Positions 27,191 to 36,023 of a DNA stretch of 45,643 bases are shown here, piece after piece. The notes below the pieces were generated by a model. That model was not told where the DNA came from. It was given only the letters and a program-made list of their open reading frames with translations, and did not search any database. The stretch's first letter is position 1; every line of letters begins with the position of its first letter. A program made the translations under genes and the position numbers. Source of the stretch: Anabaena sp. 4-3 (GTDB taxonomy: Bacteria; Cyanobacteriota; Cyanobacteriia; Cyanobacteriales; Nostocaceae); the NCBI RefSeq assembly GCF_001597745.1, contig NZ_LUHJ01000076.1, forward strand, positions 1 through 45,643. Reading direction: 5' to 3'.

Positions 27191-27330
27191 GTAGTAAAGA
27201 CTTTTAGTCTTTGATGTCTATCTCAAAAGGACTAAAGTCCTTACTACAAACCTGTAGGTAACAAAAAGCAGCAATCTCTAAAAGAGTCTTTGATGTCTAT
27301 CTCAAAAGGACTAAAGTCCTTACTACAAAC
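27191..27330. repeat. Duplicated palindromic repeat between cas1 and cas2
   Basis: A 46-bp stretch (27206-27251) is repeated exactly at 27285-27330. The first copy is part of an imperfect palindrome beginning GTAGTAAAGACTTTTAGTC and ending GACTAAAGTCCTTACTAC. A related half, GTAGTAAGGACTTTAGTCCT, lies at 42617-42636. It is a dispersed Nostocales-type intergenic repeat that has inserted or duplicated within the adaptation operon. Confidence 0.85.
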
Positions 27331-27337
27331 TATGTCG

Positions 27338-28369
27338 TCATTTAATAACAAACGGCTCATAATCTAAACTCGACTCTACCAAACAGCGTCCTAAACTACG
27401 GGCTTGTTCAAGTAAAATTTGACTCAAACTTAACTGACGGTTTTGTGGCGGATAAAGCACCGACGTGCGAAATCTCCTTTCTAACTCACCCAGTAATAAC
27501 TTTTTCGCCATAGTTCCTAACCAAATCCCCACACCATCAGGTGAAGGTTGAAAATCTTCTGGTGTTAATAAATCGGACTGAATCAGAGAAATCACTGATT
27601 GGTCTACCGCCACAGGTCGAAATTCTTCCATCAAATCTAATACTAAATTGGGACGATAAGGTTCAATAGCGTGAAAAAATCCCAAATAGGGGTCAAGTCC
27701 CGCCTGAACACAAGCCGCAAACACCCGCGCCAATAAAACCCCATATCCCCAACTCAGCAAAGCATTAATCGGATCTAGGGGTGGGCGGCGATTACGTCCG
27801 CAAAAATTCCACTCAGTAGGAAACCAATGTTTCAATGCTTGATAATAAGTACGAGCGCAAATTCCTTCTACTCCCATGATTTCGTTACGATTCAGAGGCG
27901 TTGTAGTGTTGCTTAACTGGGAAGCATAGGCACTAATTAAATCTATCGCCTCTGTTAATTCGCTAATTTGTCCTTTGGTAGCACGGTTGCGTCGTTGTAG
28001 CAGCACTCGTTGGTTACGAACTTTACCCATAACTAATTTTTGTGCTAACGCCATCCCAAAAGTAGTTTCTACAGTTCGATATTGCGCTAGGCGGATAGTT
28101 GGGTTAGTAGAAAATTGTCCTTGCAGACGACCGCGAAATTGTCCATCTTGACGGAGAAATATTGTTTCAATACCCCGGTCTAGTAATAGGGATATGACTA
28201 CATCTGTTAATTGTACTCCGGGTAAGACTACAACCAGTGTCAATTCCGCCAAGCGACAATTTGTAGACTGTTGCTGTTTGACAATCACTAAGGATTCATT
28301 GCGATAGCGGACAATTGTTCCAGCTTCAGTTAGATATAAAGTAGTCACGTCGCTGCACTCCGAATTCAA
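27338..28369 (-). CDS. cas1: CRISPR integrase Cas1
   Basis: 343 residues. Cas1 catalyses spacer integration at the leader end of the array. Catalytic residues are visible: E168 in MGVEGICARTYYQAL, H233 in LGFFHAIEPYRP, and the acidic cluster D245/E248/E249 in LDLMEEFRPVAVD. The N-terminal beta domain (LYLTEAGTIVRYRNESLVI) is complete. No reverse transcriptase or other fusion is present. It is first in transcription order, followed by cas2 and the array. Whether it serves the III-D system alone or both systems cannot be decided. Confidence 0.96.
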   Translation of the reverse strand: MNSECSDVTTLYLTEAGTIVRYRNESLVIVKQQQSTNCRLAELTLVVVLPGVQLTDVVISLLLDRGIETIFLRQDGQFRGRLQGQFSTNPTIRLAQYRTVETTFGMALAQKLVMGKVRNQRVLLQRRNRATKGQISELTEAIDLISAYASQLSNTTTPLNRNEIMGVEGICARTYYQALKHWFPTEWNFCGRNRRPPLDPINALLSWGYGVLLARVFAACVQAGLDPYLGFFHAIEPYRPNLVLDLMEEFRPVAVDQSVISLIQSDLLTPEDFQPSPDGVGIWLGTMAKKLLLGELERRFRTSVLYPPQNRQLSLSQILLEQARSLGRCLVESSLDYEPFVIK

Positions 28370-28520
28370 AATTTAAAATTTTTGCATTAAAGAATTCTGG
28401 GAAAACATCGCCCCTGCTCAAGAGTTTCTTTGTCTTTCTTCCATATTCCCCTATGCTGGAAGACCCCATTTCCAGGTGGGTGTAAAATAATTTCATCGTA
28501 ATTTACGAGACGGGGAAAAC

Positions 28521-28832
28521 ATGGTGTCTACATCTGGAGTTAAGAAGCTGATACGATATCGTAGTTGGATTGTGGCGGTAGTGAATGCAGCAATTACCTG
28601 GGTAATTTTGATTATTGCCCCTCTGGGTTTGTTCGCGGTGATTAGTTGTACTGTGGGGGTATTTTTAGCTAGCTTACTTGTTGGTGAGATATGCGACAGG
28701 CTTTTATTCCAACTTTTGCGTAACCTCAAACGCGATGTCATGGAAGCTAGACGCGATACAGATAACCTAGATATGGGACTTTCTGCATATCTCGACTTAC
28801 CCACACAGCAAAACCAACAAGAAGATAGATGA
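28521..28832 (+). CDS. csx18: Small membrane protein, Csx18-like
   Basis: 103 residues. Two close transmembrane segments are seen: WIVAVVNAAITWVILIIAPLG and LFAVISCTVGVFLASLLVGEI. A charged cytoplasmic C-terminus follows (RNLKRDVMEARRDTDNLDMG). It resembles the small cyanobacterial proteins annotated Csx18, which sit next to cas1-cas2 of type III loci; their function is unknown. It is divergent from cas1 (start-to-start about 150 bp) and 254 bp upstream of the III-D cas10, on the same strand. The Csx18 name is from memory of the family and is moderately certain. Confidence 0.6.
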   Translation: MVSTSGVKKLIRYRSWIVAVVNAAITWVILIIAPLGLFAVISCTVGVFLASLLVGEICDRLLFQLLRNLKRDVMEARRDTDNLDMGLSAYLDLPTQQNQQEDR

Positions 28833-28928
28833 ACATATTAGACTTTCGCTTAAGCAATTATTCGATACATGAAAATTTGTAATATCAGATGCGAATTATG
28901 CGATTATCTGCTAATAATATTTATGTTC

Positions 28929-28960
28929 TACTTAATAAGTATGACATCCATTATTAAGTA
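28929..28960. promoter_or_regulatory. 10-bp perfect dyad upstream of the III-D operon
   Basis: TACTTAATAA (28929-28938) and TTATTAAGTA (28951-28960) are perfect inverted copies separated by 12 bp, in the 254-bp region before cas10. The size and position fit a dimeric regulator site. No T-run follows, so a terminator for csx18 is less likely. Inference only. Confidence 0.4.
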
Positions 28961-29086
28961 ATTTTGCGGTTGCAATATTAGTTGTTACATAAATACACGG
29001 CTGTTTGTGGTTTTTATTTAAACAGGTAAGATTTCCTGAAAACAAGTAAATATTGCTTGATAGAACATTCTAAGATTGCCAAGTAT

Positions 29087-31432
29087 ATGACAAATTCTCA
29101 AAAAAACATTTCCATAGCCATTAGCTGGTGTTTAGCCTGGGGTGATGAACGTACACCGCAATTTGATTTACCTGTGTTACAGCAAATGCGTCAGGATTTG
29201 ATTACAGGAAAAGACGCACCAGAACAGGTGCAAGAGTTAGTTAAACAGGTGGAGAAGTTACAAGGTATTGATGAAAAGTATTTTCCTAGAACTCTTGATG
29301 AATTAAAGAGTGATTATCCTGAGTTATGGAATCAAAATACTCGCATTGGCTTAGTTTATGGTGGTGCGACTAAGATTAAACAATATGTGTTTGAATCATC
29401 TAAGCTTCCAGATATTCGCGGGGGTTCAGCACTGCTGGATAGAATTAACTTAGTTGATTTACCTGCTTTTTTTAAATGCGAAACTCATCAAGATTATCCT
29501 CAGTGTCAACGGGCTAAAGATTACTGTGAGAACGAAGTGAGAACAGAATGGTTAGATAAACCTGAAAATTTCCCCGAACTTTCACAAGCACTGATTCCCG
29601 AATTAATCATTTATTCTACAGGTGGAAATATCTTAGCTTTTTGTCCTGCTGCTTTTGTGGATGATTTAGCTAACGCCATTGAGAAACGCTACACTGAAGA
29701 AACTTTAACTGCTAACTCCTGTGCGGTTGGGGATACATTTAAGTTACTAGAAATCAAATTCGGTCTATTGCCAAATGTGATTGATGATGATACATTTTGG
29801 CTAGAAAAATATTCTAAAAATCTAAAAAACCCATTAATCGAAGCTTACTTTGAACAGGCTGATACATCACCAGAAGAAGCTTTTAAAGAACGGAAAAACT
29901 TTAATGAATTAGCTGGGAGGTTAGCATCTTTATTTAATCAACGGCGGAATGGTAATATTTTGGCTGGAAAAGATAGACCATTGCGTTGTTATCCGCCGAT
30001 GTTTGAAACCCATCCTTATATAATACGAGATGAAGGCGATCGCCGTTCGGCTGTAATGCAAGCGAAAGAACTTCCTAATGCACCTTGGTTTTCTGAAGCT
30101 TCCGCACGTAAGCGATTAGTCGGACAGATATCTAAACGAGAAAAAACTTCTCAAAGCTGGTACTATGACGCTGGTTTTAGTTGGACACCAGGTAGTCAAG
30201 AAGCTGTTGAAACTTGGGTGAATAAATTTGAAGCTTTTCAGCATACAACACCACATAGATATTATGGTAAAGTGCGAGCAGAAAATATTCACCCTAGCAG
30301 AGTTAAAGAAGCAATTTCTGTCAGAGAAATTGGGGATGCTAGTAAACCTAAAGGTTTTGTAGCTTATATCTACGCAGATGGTAATAACATGGGTGGTTAC
30401 ATCCAGAAAAAAATTAAAAACCCAGAAACTTATCAAAAATTTAGTCGAGATATTTTTGACGCGACGGAACAATCTGTATATGTAGCTTTAACAGAACATC
30501 TCGAACCCCATAAATTAAGTCCACATTTACAAGCTGAAAGAAATAGCAAAGATGAAGTTTGGATTCACCCCTTTGAAATTCTAACTATTGGTGGTGATGA
30601 TGTGATGCTGATTGTACCAGCCGATAAAGCATTAGCTATTGCTAAGACTATTGGGGAAGAATTTGAAAAAATACTTTTAAAAAAAGGTACGCGTTACGAA
30701 ATTAATGAAAGCTATGATTTTAAATCGATTCATCGTTATCAAGACAAAGAACATACGTCTCCTTCCAAGCAATGTGTGCTCAGTATGTCAACAGGTGTAT
30801 TAATAACGGCGGAAGACACACCAATATATTATGCAGAAAAGCTGACAAACCAATTACTAAAATCAGCTAAAAAGCAAGCAAAAGAATTAAAAAAACATGG
30901 TTACTATGGCGGAACAGTTGACTTTTTGGTAATGAAATCAGTTACAATGATTTCATCTAATATTAACGAGTTTCGCGCCAACGGATTAACTAAAACTGTA
31001 AATCGTCAGCAAAAACTCAAGTTGTATGCTGCACCCTATACACTACATGAACTTGGTGGATTATTAGCAACCGCTAAGGCTTTAAAAGATGCAGAATTTC
31101 CCAAGTCTCAACTTTATCAAATCCGCAGTTGGCTTGAGCAAAGCAAACAAACAGCCATGCTCAATTATCTCTATTTCCGAGCGCGGTTGAGTAACAAAAG
31201 CTCTCAAGATTTGTTAAGAAAACAATTTGAAGACGCATGGTGTAAACCTAAAAATCCAAATAATACAGGAAATCTCGCGCCTTGGATGTCTTTAAAAGAA
31301 GAAACAGACAAACCAGAAGATACAGTCACCTATGAAACTATCTGGCGAGAGTTAGTAGATTTATATCCTTTTATTGAAGACTCAAAGAATAAACCCAATC
31401 CTGCCAAATCAGAGGAGGGTGTATTGCAATAA
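29087..31432 (+). CDS. cas10: Cas10, large subunit of type III-D complex
   Basis: 781 residues from the ATG at 29087; a TTG 30 bp upstream is in frame but less likely. The N-terminal third begins KNISIAISWCLAWGDERTP and has no HD-nuclease motif, which is usual for type III-D Cas10. LVYGGATKIKQYVFESSKLPDIRGGSAL and IIYSTGGNILAFCP mark the first Palm-like domain. GFVAYIYADGNNMGGYIQKK and ILTIGGDDVMLIVPAD mark the second, with GGDD at 502-505, so cyclic-oligoadenylate synthesis should be active. The stop overlaps the next start (TAATG). Its partner csx10 two genes down sets the subtype as III-D. Confidence 0.92.
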   Translation: MTNSQKNISIAISWCLAWGDERTPQFDLPVLQQMRQDLITGKDAPEQVQELVKQVEKLQGIDEKYFPRTLDELKSDYPELWNQNTRIGLVYGGATKIKQYVFESSKLPDIRGGSALLDRINLVDLPAFFKCETHQDYPQCQRAKDYCENEVRTEWLDKPENFPELSQALIPELIIYSTGGNILAFCPAAFVDDLANAIEKRYTEETLTANSCAVGDTFKLLEIKFGLLPNVIDDDTFWLEKYSKNLKNPLIEAYFEQADTSPEEAFKERKNFNELAGRLASLFNQRRNGNILAGKDRPLRCYPPMFETHPYIIRDEGDRRSAVMQAKELPNAPWFSEASARKRLVGQISKREKTSQSWYYDAGFSWTPGSQEAVETWVNKFEAFQHTTPHRYYGKVRAENIHPSRVKEAISVREIGDASKPKGFVAYIYADGNNMGGYIQKKIKNPETYQKFSRDIFDATEQSVYVALTEHLEPHKLSPHLQAERNSKDEVWIHPFEILTIGGDDVMLIVPADKALAIAKTIGEEFEKILLKKGTRYEINESYDFKSIHRYQDKEHTSPSKQCVLSMSTGVLITAEDTPIYYAEKLTNQLLKSAKKQAKELKKHGYYGGTVDFLVMKSVTMISSNINEFRANGLTKTVNRQQKLKLYAAPYTLHELGGLLATAKALKDAEFPKSQLYQIRSWLEQSKQTAMLNYLYFRARLSNKSSQDLLRKQFEDAWCKPKNPNNTGNLAPWMSLKEETDKPEDTVTYETIWRELVDLYPFIEDSKNKPNPAKSEEGVLQ

Positions 31433-32145
31433 TGATTACTTTAAAAAACTTACCCCCAAATCAAATCCAAACTATTGAACTCAAAGCCGTAATTGATACA
31501 GCTTTGTGTGTGGGTGCTGGTGGTTCAGATGGTTCTCTTGCAGATAAACCCATAGTCCGCAATGCTAAAGGACAATTACTAATTCCCGCTTCCCAACTCA
31601 AGGGAAGACTGCGCCATGAATGCGAAAAAATAGCTAGGGGTTTAGGATGGCTAATCTTTGATTCACCCAAAGCTGAAACCCTTTGTCCAAAAGAGGAACA
31701 AGTAGATAGCCGATTTTTAGAAGAATATCAAGTAGAGGGTTACAAAGGTTATCACTGCTTAATTTCGCAGATATTTGGTAATCCTGTACTGCCATCTCGG
31801 ATAATTGTTGATGACTTGATTTGTCCTATAGAAAAAGATGATTTACCAGAAGTATTACGCCCTGGTGTTACTATTAACCGTCGTCGTCGCACCTCAGAAG
31901 AAAAGAAACTTTATTTTCTAGAGACTTCCCCAGCTAATAATCAGTTGGAATTTATGGGACACATTCATTTATTACCAAACTGTCCCCCCCAAACTAAACC
32001 CTTAATTTTAGCAGGATTGCGACATATTCACGCCCTTGGGGGAAGCAAATCTGCGGGGTTGGGTTGGCTGAGTTGGGAAGGGTTGGAAACTCTAGCAACA
32101 GATGATCAAACCTGGGAAACGCTACTACCAAAACCAAAGTCATGA
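31432..32145 (+). CDS. Cas7-like RAMP subunit 1 (type III-D)
   Basis: 237 residues, the shortest Cas7 of the operon. CVGAGGSDGSLADKPIVRN and LLIPASQLKGRLRHECEKIA are Csm3-like motifs. D38 in LADKP is at the slicing-aspartate position. The second half has TINRRRRTSEEKKLYFLE, a basic crRNA/thumb segment, and GGSKSAGLGWLSW as the C-terminal RAMP loop. It overlaps cas10 by one base and csx10 by four. It is probably one of the segments of the III-D filament that cuts target RNA. Confidence 0.85.
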   Translation: MITLKNLPPNQIQTIELKAVIDTALCVGAGGSDGSLADKPIVRNAKGQLLIPASQLKGRLRHECEKIARGLGWLIFDSPKAETLCPKEEQVDSRFLEEYQVEGYKGYHCLISQIFGNPVLPSRIIVDDLICPIEKDDLPEVLRPGVTINRRRRTSEEKKLYFLETSPANNQLEFMGHIHLLPNCPPQTKPLILAGLRHIHALGGSKSAGLGWLSWEGLETLATDDQTWETLLPKPKS

Positions 32146-33437
32146 AGCGGATTAAGTTAAAGATTACAGCATTATCACCATTAGCGATCGCCGGACAAAA
32201 ACCCGGTTCTGTGAGTGTAGCCGAAGATCATATTCCTGGTTCTGTGATTAGGGGTGCATTAGCATCTCAAATCTTACAACTTTCCCATCAACAAACACCA
32301 AGAATTACAGACAGAAACCTAGCAACAGGTGGCGGTGATTTTGAAGCATTATTTTTAAGTGATGAACCCGCAATTTTTCAGAATGGTTATCCAGCCATAG
32401 CTAAATCTGATTCTATTTCCAAAGTGGTAACTGATACTCAAGTGATGGTTTTACCAGCCACAGCAGTCAGTTCTAAAACAAAATCTGGGTTTAAATCCAA
32501 CAAAGGTAACGGAGTTTTTGATACTTTAATTGACCGTTTTTGTGCAGAGGCTTATAATTATCCTTACGACCCTAGTGATCCCAAATCTCTAAAAGACAAG
32601 ACTGATGCACGAGTTGAACCATACAGTGGGTTTTACAGTTGTCAAGATGGCAAATATCGCAGTCATTCTGTTAGCACCCGCTTTCTAACACGAGTGGGAA
32701 TTAACCGCCGTCGTGCAACATCAGAAGAAGAAATTCTTTACAGCATAGAAGTTTTAAATGAGTCATTTGTTGAAAATCCTAAAGAGAAAAATTGGCATCC
32801 TGTTGTTTATCAAAGTGCGATTTTAGTTAAAAATGAAGAGTTAGCTAAATCTTTAACAAATTTTATTGACAACAATCCTCTGTTATTTCGGTTAGGTGGT
32901 GCGACATCAAGAGGTTTAGGTAAAGTTAAAATCGAAGCGACACTTGAAGATGCTGTTCCAGATGTTGAACAGAGAATTACTGAATTTAACGAACAATTAA
33001 AACAGCGTTGGCAACTTTGGTCAGTTTTTGGTAAACCAGACAATAATGTATTAGAAAATCGGAAATATTTTACTATAGATTTACAATCTGATGCCATTCT
33101 TACCGAAAATTGGCGACGCACCACAGTGATTTCAGAAAAGATGCTTCAGCAGTTCGCAGGATGTGATGATATTCCTTTAAAACTGCATACAGCATACAGT
33201 AGCTATAACTATCGTTCAGGCTGGAATGCTGCGTGGGGATTGATGAAAGATATAGAATTAGTCACTAATAGAGGTGCGGTTTATTTATTTAGTGTAGATA
33301 AAGAACATGAGAAAATAGCGATTGATAAACTAAAAGAATTGGAACTGAAAGGAGTAGGCGATCGCACCTGCGAAGGCTTCGGACAAGTACAAATTTGTAA
33401 TGAGTTTCATGGTGTATTTAGAGAGGATGCAAAATGA
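32142..33437 (+). CDS. csx10: Csx10, Cas5-like subunit (type III-D marker)
   Basis: 431 residues. The start RIKLKITALSPLAIAGQKPGSVSVAEDHIPGSVIRGALA is characteristic of Csx10, the Cas5-type subunit of III-D that holds the crRNA handle. VGINRRRATSEEEILYSIEVL and RLGGATSRGLGKVKIEA (RAMP loop) follow. The C-terminal half, with SSYNYRSGWNAAWGL and GVGDRTCEGFGQVQI, is a second RAMP fold. It overlaps the genes on either side by 4 bp. In some cyanobacteria this subunit is fused to a Cas11 domain; here the small subunit is a separate gene just downstream. Confidence 0.87.
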   Translation: MKRIKLKITALSPLAIAGQKPGSVSVAEDHIPGSVIRGALASQILQLSHQQTPRITDRNLATGGGDFEALFLSDEPAIFQNGYPAIAKSDSISKVVTDTQVMVLPATAVSSKTKSGFKSNKGNGVFDTLIDRFCAEAYNYPYDPSDPKSLKDKTDARVEPYSGFYSCQDGKYRSHSVSTRFLTRVGINRRRATSEEEILYSIEVLNESFVENPKEKNWHPVVYQSAILVKNEELAKSLTNFIDNNPLLFRLGGATSRGLGKVKIEATLEDAVPDVEQRITEFNEQLKQRWQLWSVFGKPDNNVLENRKYFTIDLQSDAILTENWRRTTVISEKMLQQFAGCDDIPLKLHTAYSSYNYRSGWNAAWGLMKDIELVTNRGAVYLFSVDKEHEKIAIDKLKELELKGVGDRTCEGFGQVQICNEFHGVFREDAK

Positions 33438-33847
33438 GTGATTTATCAGAACAGCAGAAACAACTAAAAATCCAAAAAGGTATCCGCCAAGCTGAAGATG
33501 ATTTAGTTATCTGGATTCAAGAGGCTTTAGATAAAAAGCAATCTTATGGTGATTTAGAAGAATCTCAATTTCGTAACTTAGTGCGCGTTGCTGAGACAAC
33601 AGACAGTGCAGAAGTCATTAAAAACTTCTTGCGATATCAAGTAGGACGTGATAAGAAGTGGGGAAAAGGTACAGGTTCTTTAGCAGAGAAAATAGTTGAA
33701 GATATCGATAAGAATATCAAAAAAAATGCTCAAATAATAGCAGATTGCTGTGAAGCAGACTATAAACCAATTTGGCTAGAACTAATCCGCCGTTATTTAG
33801 GCTACGGCGCACGCTATTTGAAATACAAACGTGATGGTGCAGCTTAA
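33434..33847 (+). CDS. Small helical subunit, Cas11-like (type III-D)
   Basis: 137 residues, predicted all-helical. KGIRQAEDDLVIWIQEALDKK, then FRNLVRVAETTDSAEVIKNFLRYQVGRD, which resembles Csm2/Cmr5-type small subunits in length and pattern. PIWLELIRRYLGYGARYLKYKRD is basic and could face RNA. The start overlaps the csx10 stop by 4 bp (ATGA). No other gene in the operon could supply Cas11, which supports the call. Confidence 0.7.
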   Translation: MSDLSEQQKQLKIQKGIRQAEDDLVIWIQEALDKKQSYGDLEESQFRNLVRVAETTDSAEVIKNFLRYQVGRDKKWGKGTGSLAEKIVEDIDKNIKKNAQIIADCCEADYKPIWLELIRRYLGYGARYLKYKRDGAA

Positions 33848-33878
33848 CGATTGATTTAAGGTGACAGGAAGTAAAAAT

Positions 33879-35012
33879 ATGCGTCGAATCATTATCTCTA
33901 CTATTGGAACTAGCTTATTAACTAATCAAATCAAGCGGGGTGATCAGGCTGAACAAGATTGGTATAATCAACTGAGAGATACAGCTAACTTTACACTAGA
34001 AAATACCCCTAAAAACGTTATATCAATAATTGAAACTCTCAAAAATAGGGCTATTCAAAAGCTTGAGCAAAGTTCAATACCTCAGATTCGTTTAGCCAGT
34101 GCAGAACTCAATGGAATTTATGGATTGTATAACAACCAACTACAGGAAGGAATACAAGATATTAATTGGTTAATTTCCACCGATACCGCACAAGGAAAAG
34201 CCACTGCGGAAATTGTCAAAGAATTTCTCAGACAACAAGGATTAGTTAATAGCAGTATTTATACACCTAGTGGACTTTCGACAGCTAGCACAACAGCATT
34301 TGCAGAAGGAATAGATGATTTATTGGTATGGTTAAGAAAAGAAATTATACCTTTGAAAGATAGCTACAGAATTTGTTTTAATCTTGTTGGAAGCTTCAAG
34401 AGTTTACAAGGCTATCTAAATACAATAGGGATGTTTTACGCGCATGAGATAATTTATATTTTTGAAGGTAAAGAATCTAATCTAATTACAATCCCTCGTC
34501 TACCGATTAAAGTAGATGAATCTCTGATTGAACCGTATACTGTTCAGTTAGCTTTAATGGCTGAAGGTGCAGGACTTTCTTTATCAGAAGTTACAGAAAT
34601 CCCAGAAGCTTTAATTGGTGAATTTAATGGCAAGAAAGTTTTGTCTACTTGGGGTGACTTAATATGGGATGAGTCGAAAGATAACTTATTATCTGGTAAC
34701 TTATTAGAATTTCCCAGACTGCATTATACAGACACATTCCGAGCCGATTACAACAGAATTACAGATAGTACAAAAAAAGTACAACTTCAACAAGACCTAG
34801 CGAAAGTTTCGGGTTTATTAAAAGAATCTGATGGAGATACTAGCGTACTTTTCCAAGCAGTAGACTATACCCGATATAAAAATTCTAATCAGATTGATCA
34901 TTTTCGCGTCAACCGCAGCCTAAGAATTAGCTGCAAAGTTATAGAAGGAGGTATTTTATCTCTACGATACTATGGAACTCACGACCATGTTCAACGAAGT
35001 GAAGGACTGTAG
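33879..35012 (+). CDS. CARF-domain effector with RelE-like C-terminus (Cami1-like)
   Basis: 377 residues from the ATG at 33879, which follows CAGGAAG. The N-terminal 210 residues are a CARF domain of the APE2256 type: MRRIIISTIGTSLLTN and ICFNLVGSFKSLQGYLNTIGMFYAHEIIYIFEG (NLVGSFKS at 168-175). After a helical linker, the last 90 residues (LHYTDTFRADYNRI to VQRSEGL) look like a RelE/HigB mRNA-interferase: HFRVNRSLRISCKV, GILSLRYYGTHDHV. CARF-RelE proteins such as Cami1 are activated by cyclic oligoadenylate and cut mRNA on the ribosome. It lies inside the III-D operon, 31 bp after the small subunit. The CARF call is firm; RelE is by pattern only. Confidence 0.78.
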   Translation: MRRIIISTIGTSLLTNQIKRGDQAEQDWYNQLRDTANFTLENTPKNVISIIETLKNRAIQKLEQSSIPQIRLASAELNGIYGLYNNQLQEGIQDINWLISTDTAQGKATAEIVKEFLRQQGLVNSSIYTPSGLSTASTTAFAEGIDDLLVWLRKEIIPLKDSYRICFNLVGSFKSLQGYLNTIGMFYAHEIIYIFEGKESNLITIPRLPIKVDESLIEPYTVQLALMAEGAGLSLSEVTEIPEALIGEFNGKKVLSTWGDLIWDESKDNLLSGNLLEFPRLHYTDTFRADYNRITDSTKKVQLQQDLAKVSGLLKESDGDTSVLFQAVDYTRYKNSNQIDHFRVNRSLRISCKVIEGGILSLRYYGTHDHVQRSEGL

Positions 35013-35086
35013 AAAACAGCATTCTCTCTGCGCCTCTGCGCCTCTGCGTGAGGAAATTACATACTAATTCACCAATGCAAAATTTT

Positions 35087-35947
35087 ATGTTTGACACATT
35101 TAAAAATCGCCTAGAAATCACAGGCGTACTCACCACAATCACCGCCTTAAGAATTAGTGCAGGTCGTTCTAGTGAACCGATAGGCTCAGATTTACCTGTA
35201 ATTAAAGATGCTTTAGGTCAACCATTAATACCAGGGTCTAGCTTTAAAGGTGCAATGCGATCGCGCCTAGAAAGTTTCCTTAGAGGTATTGTAGGTAATA
35301 ATCGTAAATTAGTAGCTAATCCCGCAATTGAGGAAGAATGGTCAATTACCTCTCAGGAGATTAAGGAATTAAAAGTTAATTGCAATGATGACGAGACGTT
35401 AACTGAGGAAATTATCAAGCATACAGACTTAACCTCTCTTTTATTTGGTTCACCCTGGATAGCTAGCAAATTTCAAGTCCGGGATTTAAGAGTAGTACCC
35501 AATACATGGTTTGGACAATATCAAGAAAGAGACGGCGTAGCTATCGACAGAGACACCGAAACCGCCGCAGACGGGAAACTCTACGATTTCCAAGTCGTTC
35601 CGGCTGGGACACAGTTTGAGTTTAAAGCGGTGGTGGAAAACGCCGCAGAGTATGAACTGGGACTGTTGATGATTGGGTTACACCAGTTTGAGACAGAACA
35701 GATACCACTCGGAGGCGGGCGATCGCGTGGCTTAGGTGTGGTTAAACTAGATATTAAAGAGATGCTTTGGTTTGACTATCCCGAAAATCAACCACAGTTA
35801 TTACTAGACTATCTCAAAAAATTGGTTTTGGGAGATAAGACGGTCTACGAAGATGCACGGGAATTTAAAGACCATTGGGTACAACAATTAATAGATTATC
35901 TTAACAGCCAAGTATCTCATAAAAGTAATACTGAAGTTAAGAAGTAA
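35087..35947 (+). CDS. csx7: Cas7-like RAMP subunit 2, Csx7 type (type III-D)
   Basis: 286 residues from MFDTFKNRLEITG, the usual N-terminus of the Csx7/SSO1426 RAMP family. ATG 35075 and GTG 35048 are also in frame, but the region before 35070 is a dispersed repeat (GCGCCTCTGCGCCTCTGCG). RISAGRSSEPIGSDLPVIKD and LIPGSSFKGAMRSRLESFL are the Csm3-like core, with D35 at the slicing position. GVAIDRDTETAADGKLYDFQ and LGGGRSRGLGVVKL complete the RAMP fold. It should be a backbone segment of the III-D complex. Confidence 0.85.
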   Translation: MFDTFKNRLEITGVLTTITALRISAGRSSEPIGSDLPVIKDALGQPLIPGSSFKGAMRSRLESFLRGIVGNNRKLVANPAIEEEWSITSQEIKELKVNCNDDETLTEEIIKHTDLTSLLFGSPWIASKFQVRDLRVVPNTWFGQYQERDGVAIDRDTETAADGKLYDFQVVPAGTQFEFKAVVENAAEYELGLLMIGLHQFETEQIPLGGGRSRGLGVVKLDIKEMLWFDYPENQPQLLLDYLKKLVLGDKTVYEDAREFKDHWVQQLIDYLNSQVSHKSNTEVKK

Positions 35948-35949
35948 AT

Positions 35950-36015
35950 ATGTCTCTTGATATTTACAAATCCATCGGTGAACTTATCCAAGCATTTAAA
36001 TATCTTAGCAAATAA
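35950..36015 (+). CDS. Possible 21-residue micro-ORF between two RAMP genes
   Basis: MSLDIYKSIGELIQAFKYLSK fits almost exactly between csx7 (3 bp upstream) and the next RAMP start (9 bp downstream). The upstream GAAGTAA could serve as a weak RBS. It may be a leader that couples translation, a degraded gene, or chance. There is no known homologue to cite. Confidence 0.25.
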   Translation: MSLDIYKSIGELIQAFKYLSK

Positions 36016-36023
36016 ATCCAGTC

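Noticed and set aside
35048-35086. GTG and ATG starts giving a longer csx7 product
   Set aside because: The extra codons come partly from a dispersed CTCTGCGCCTCTGCG repeat; MFDTF is the usual family start.
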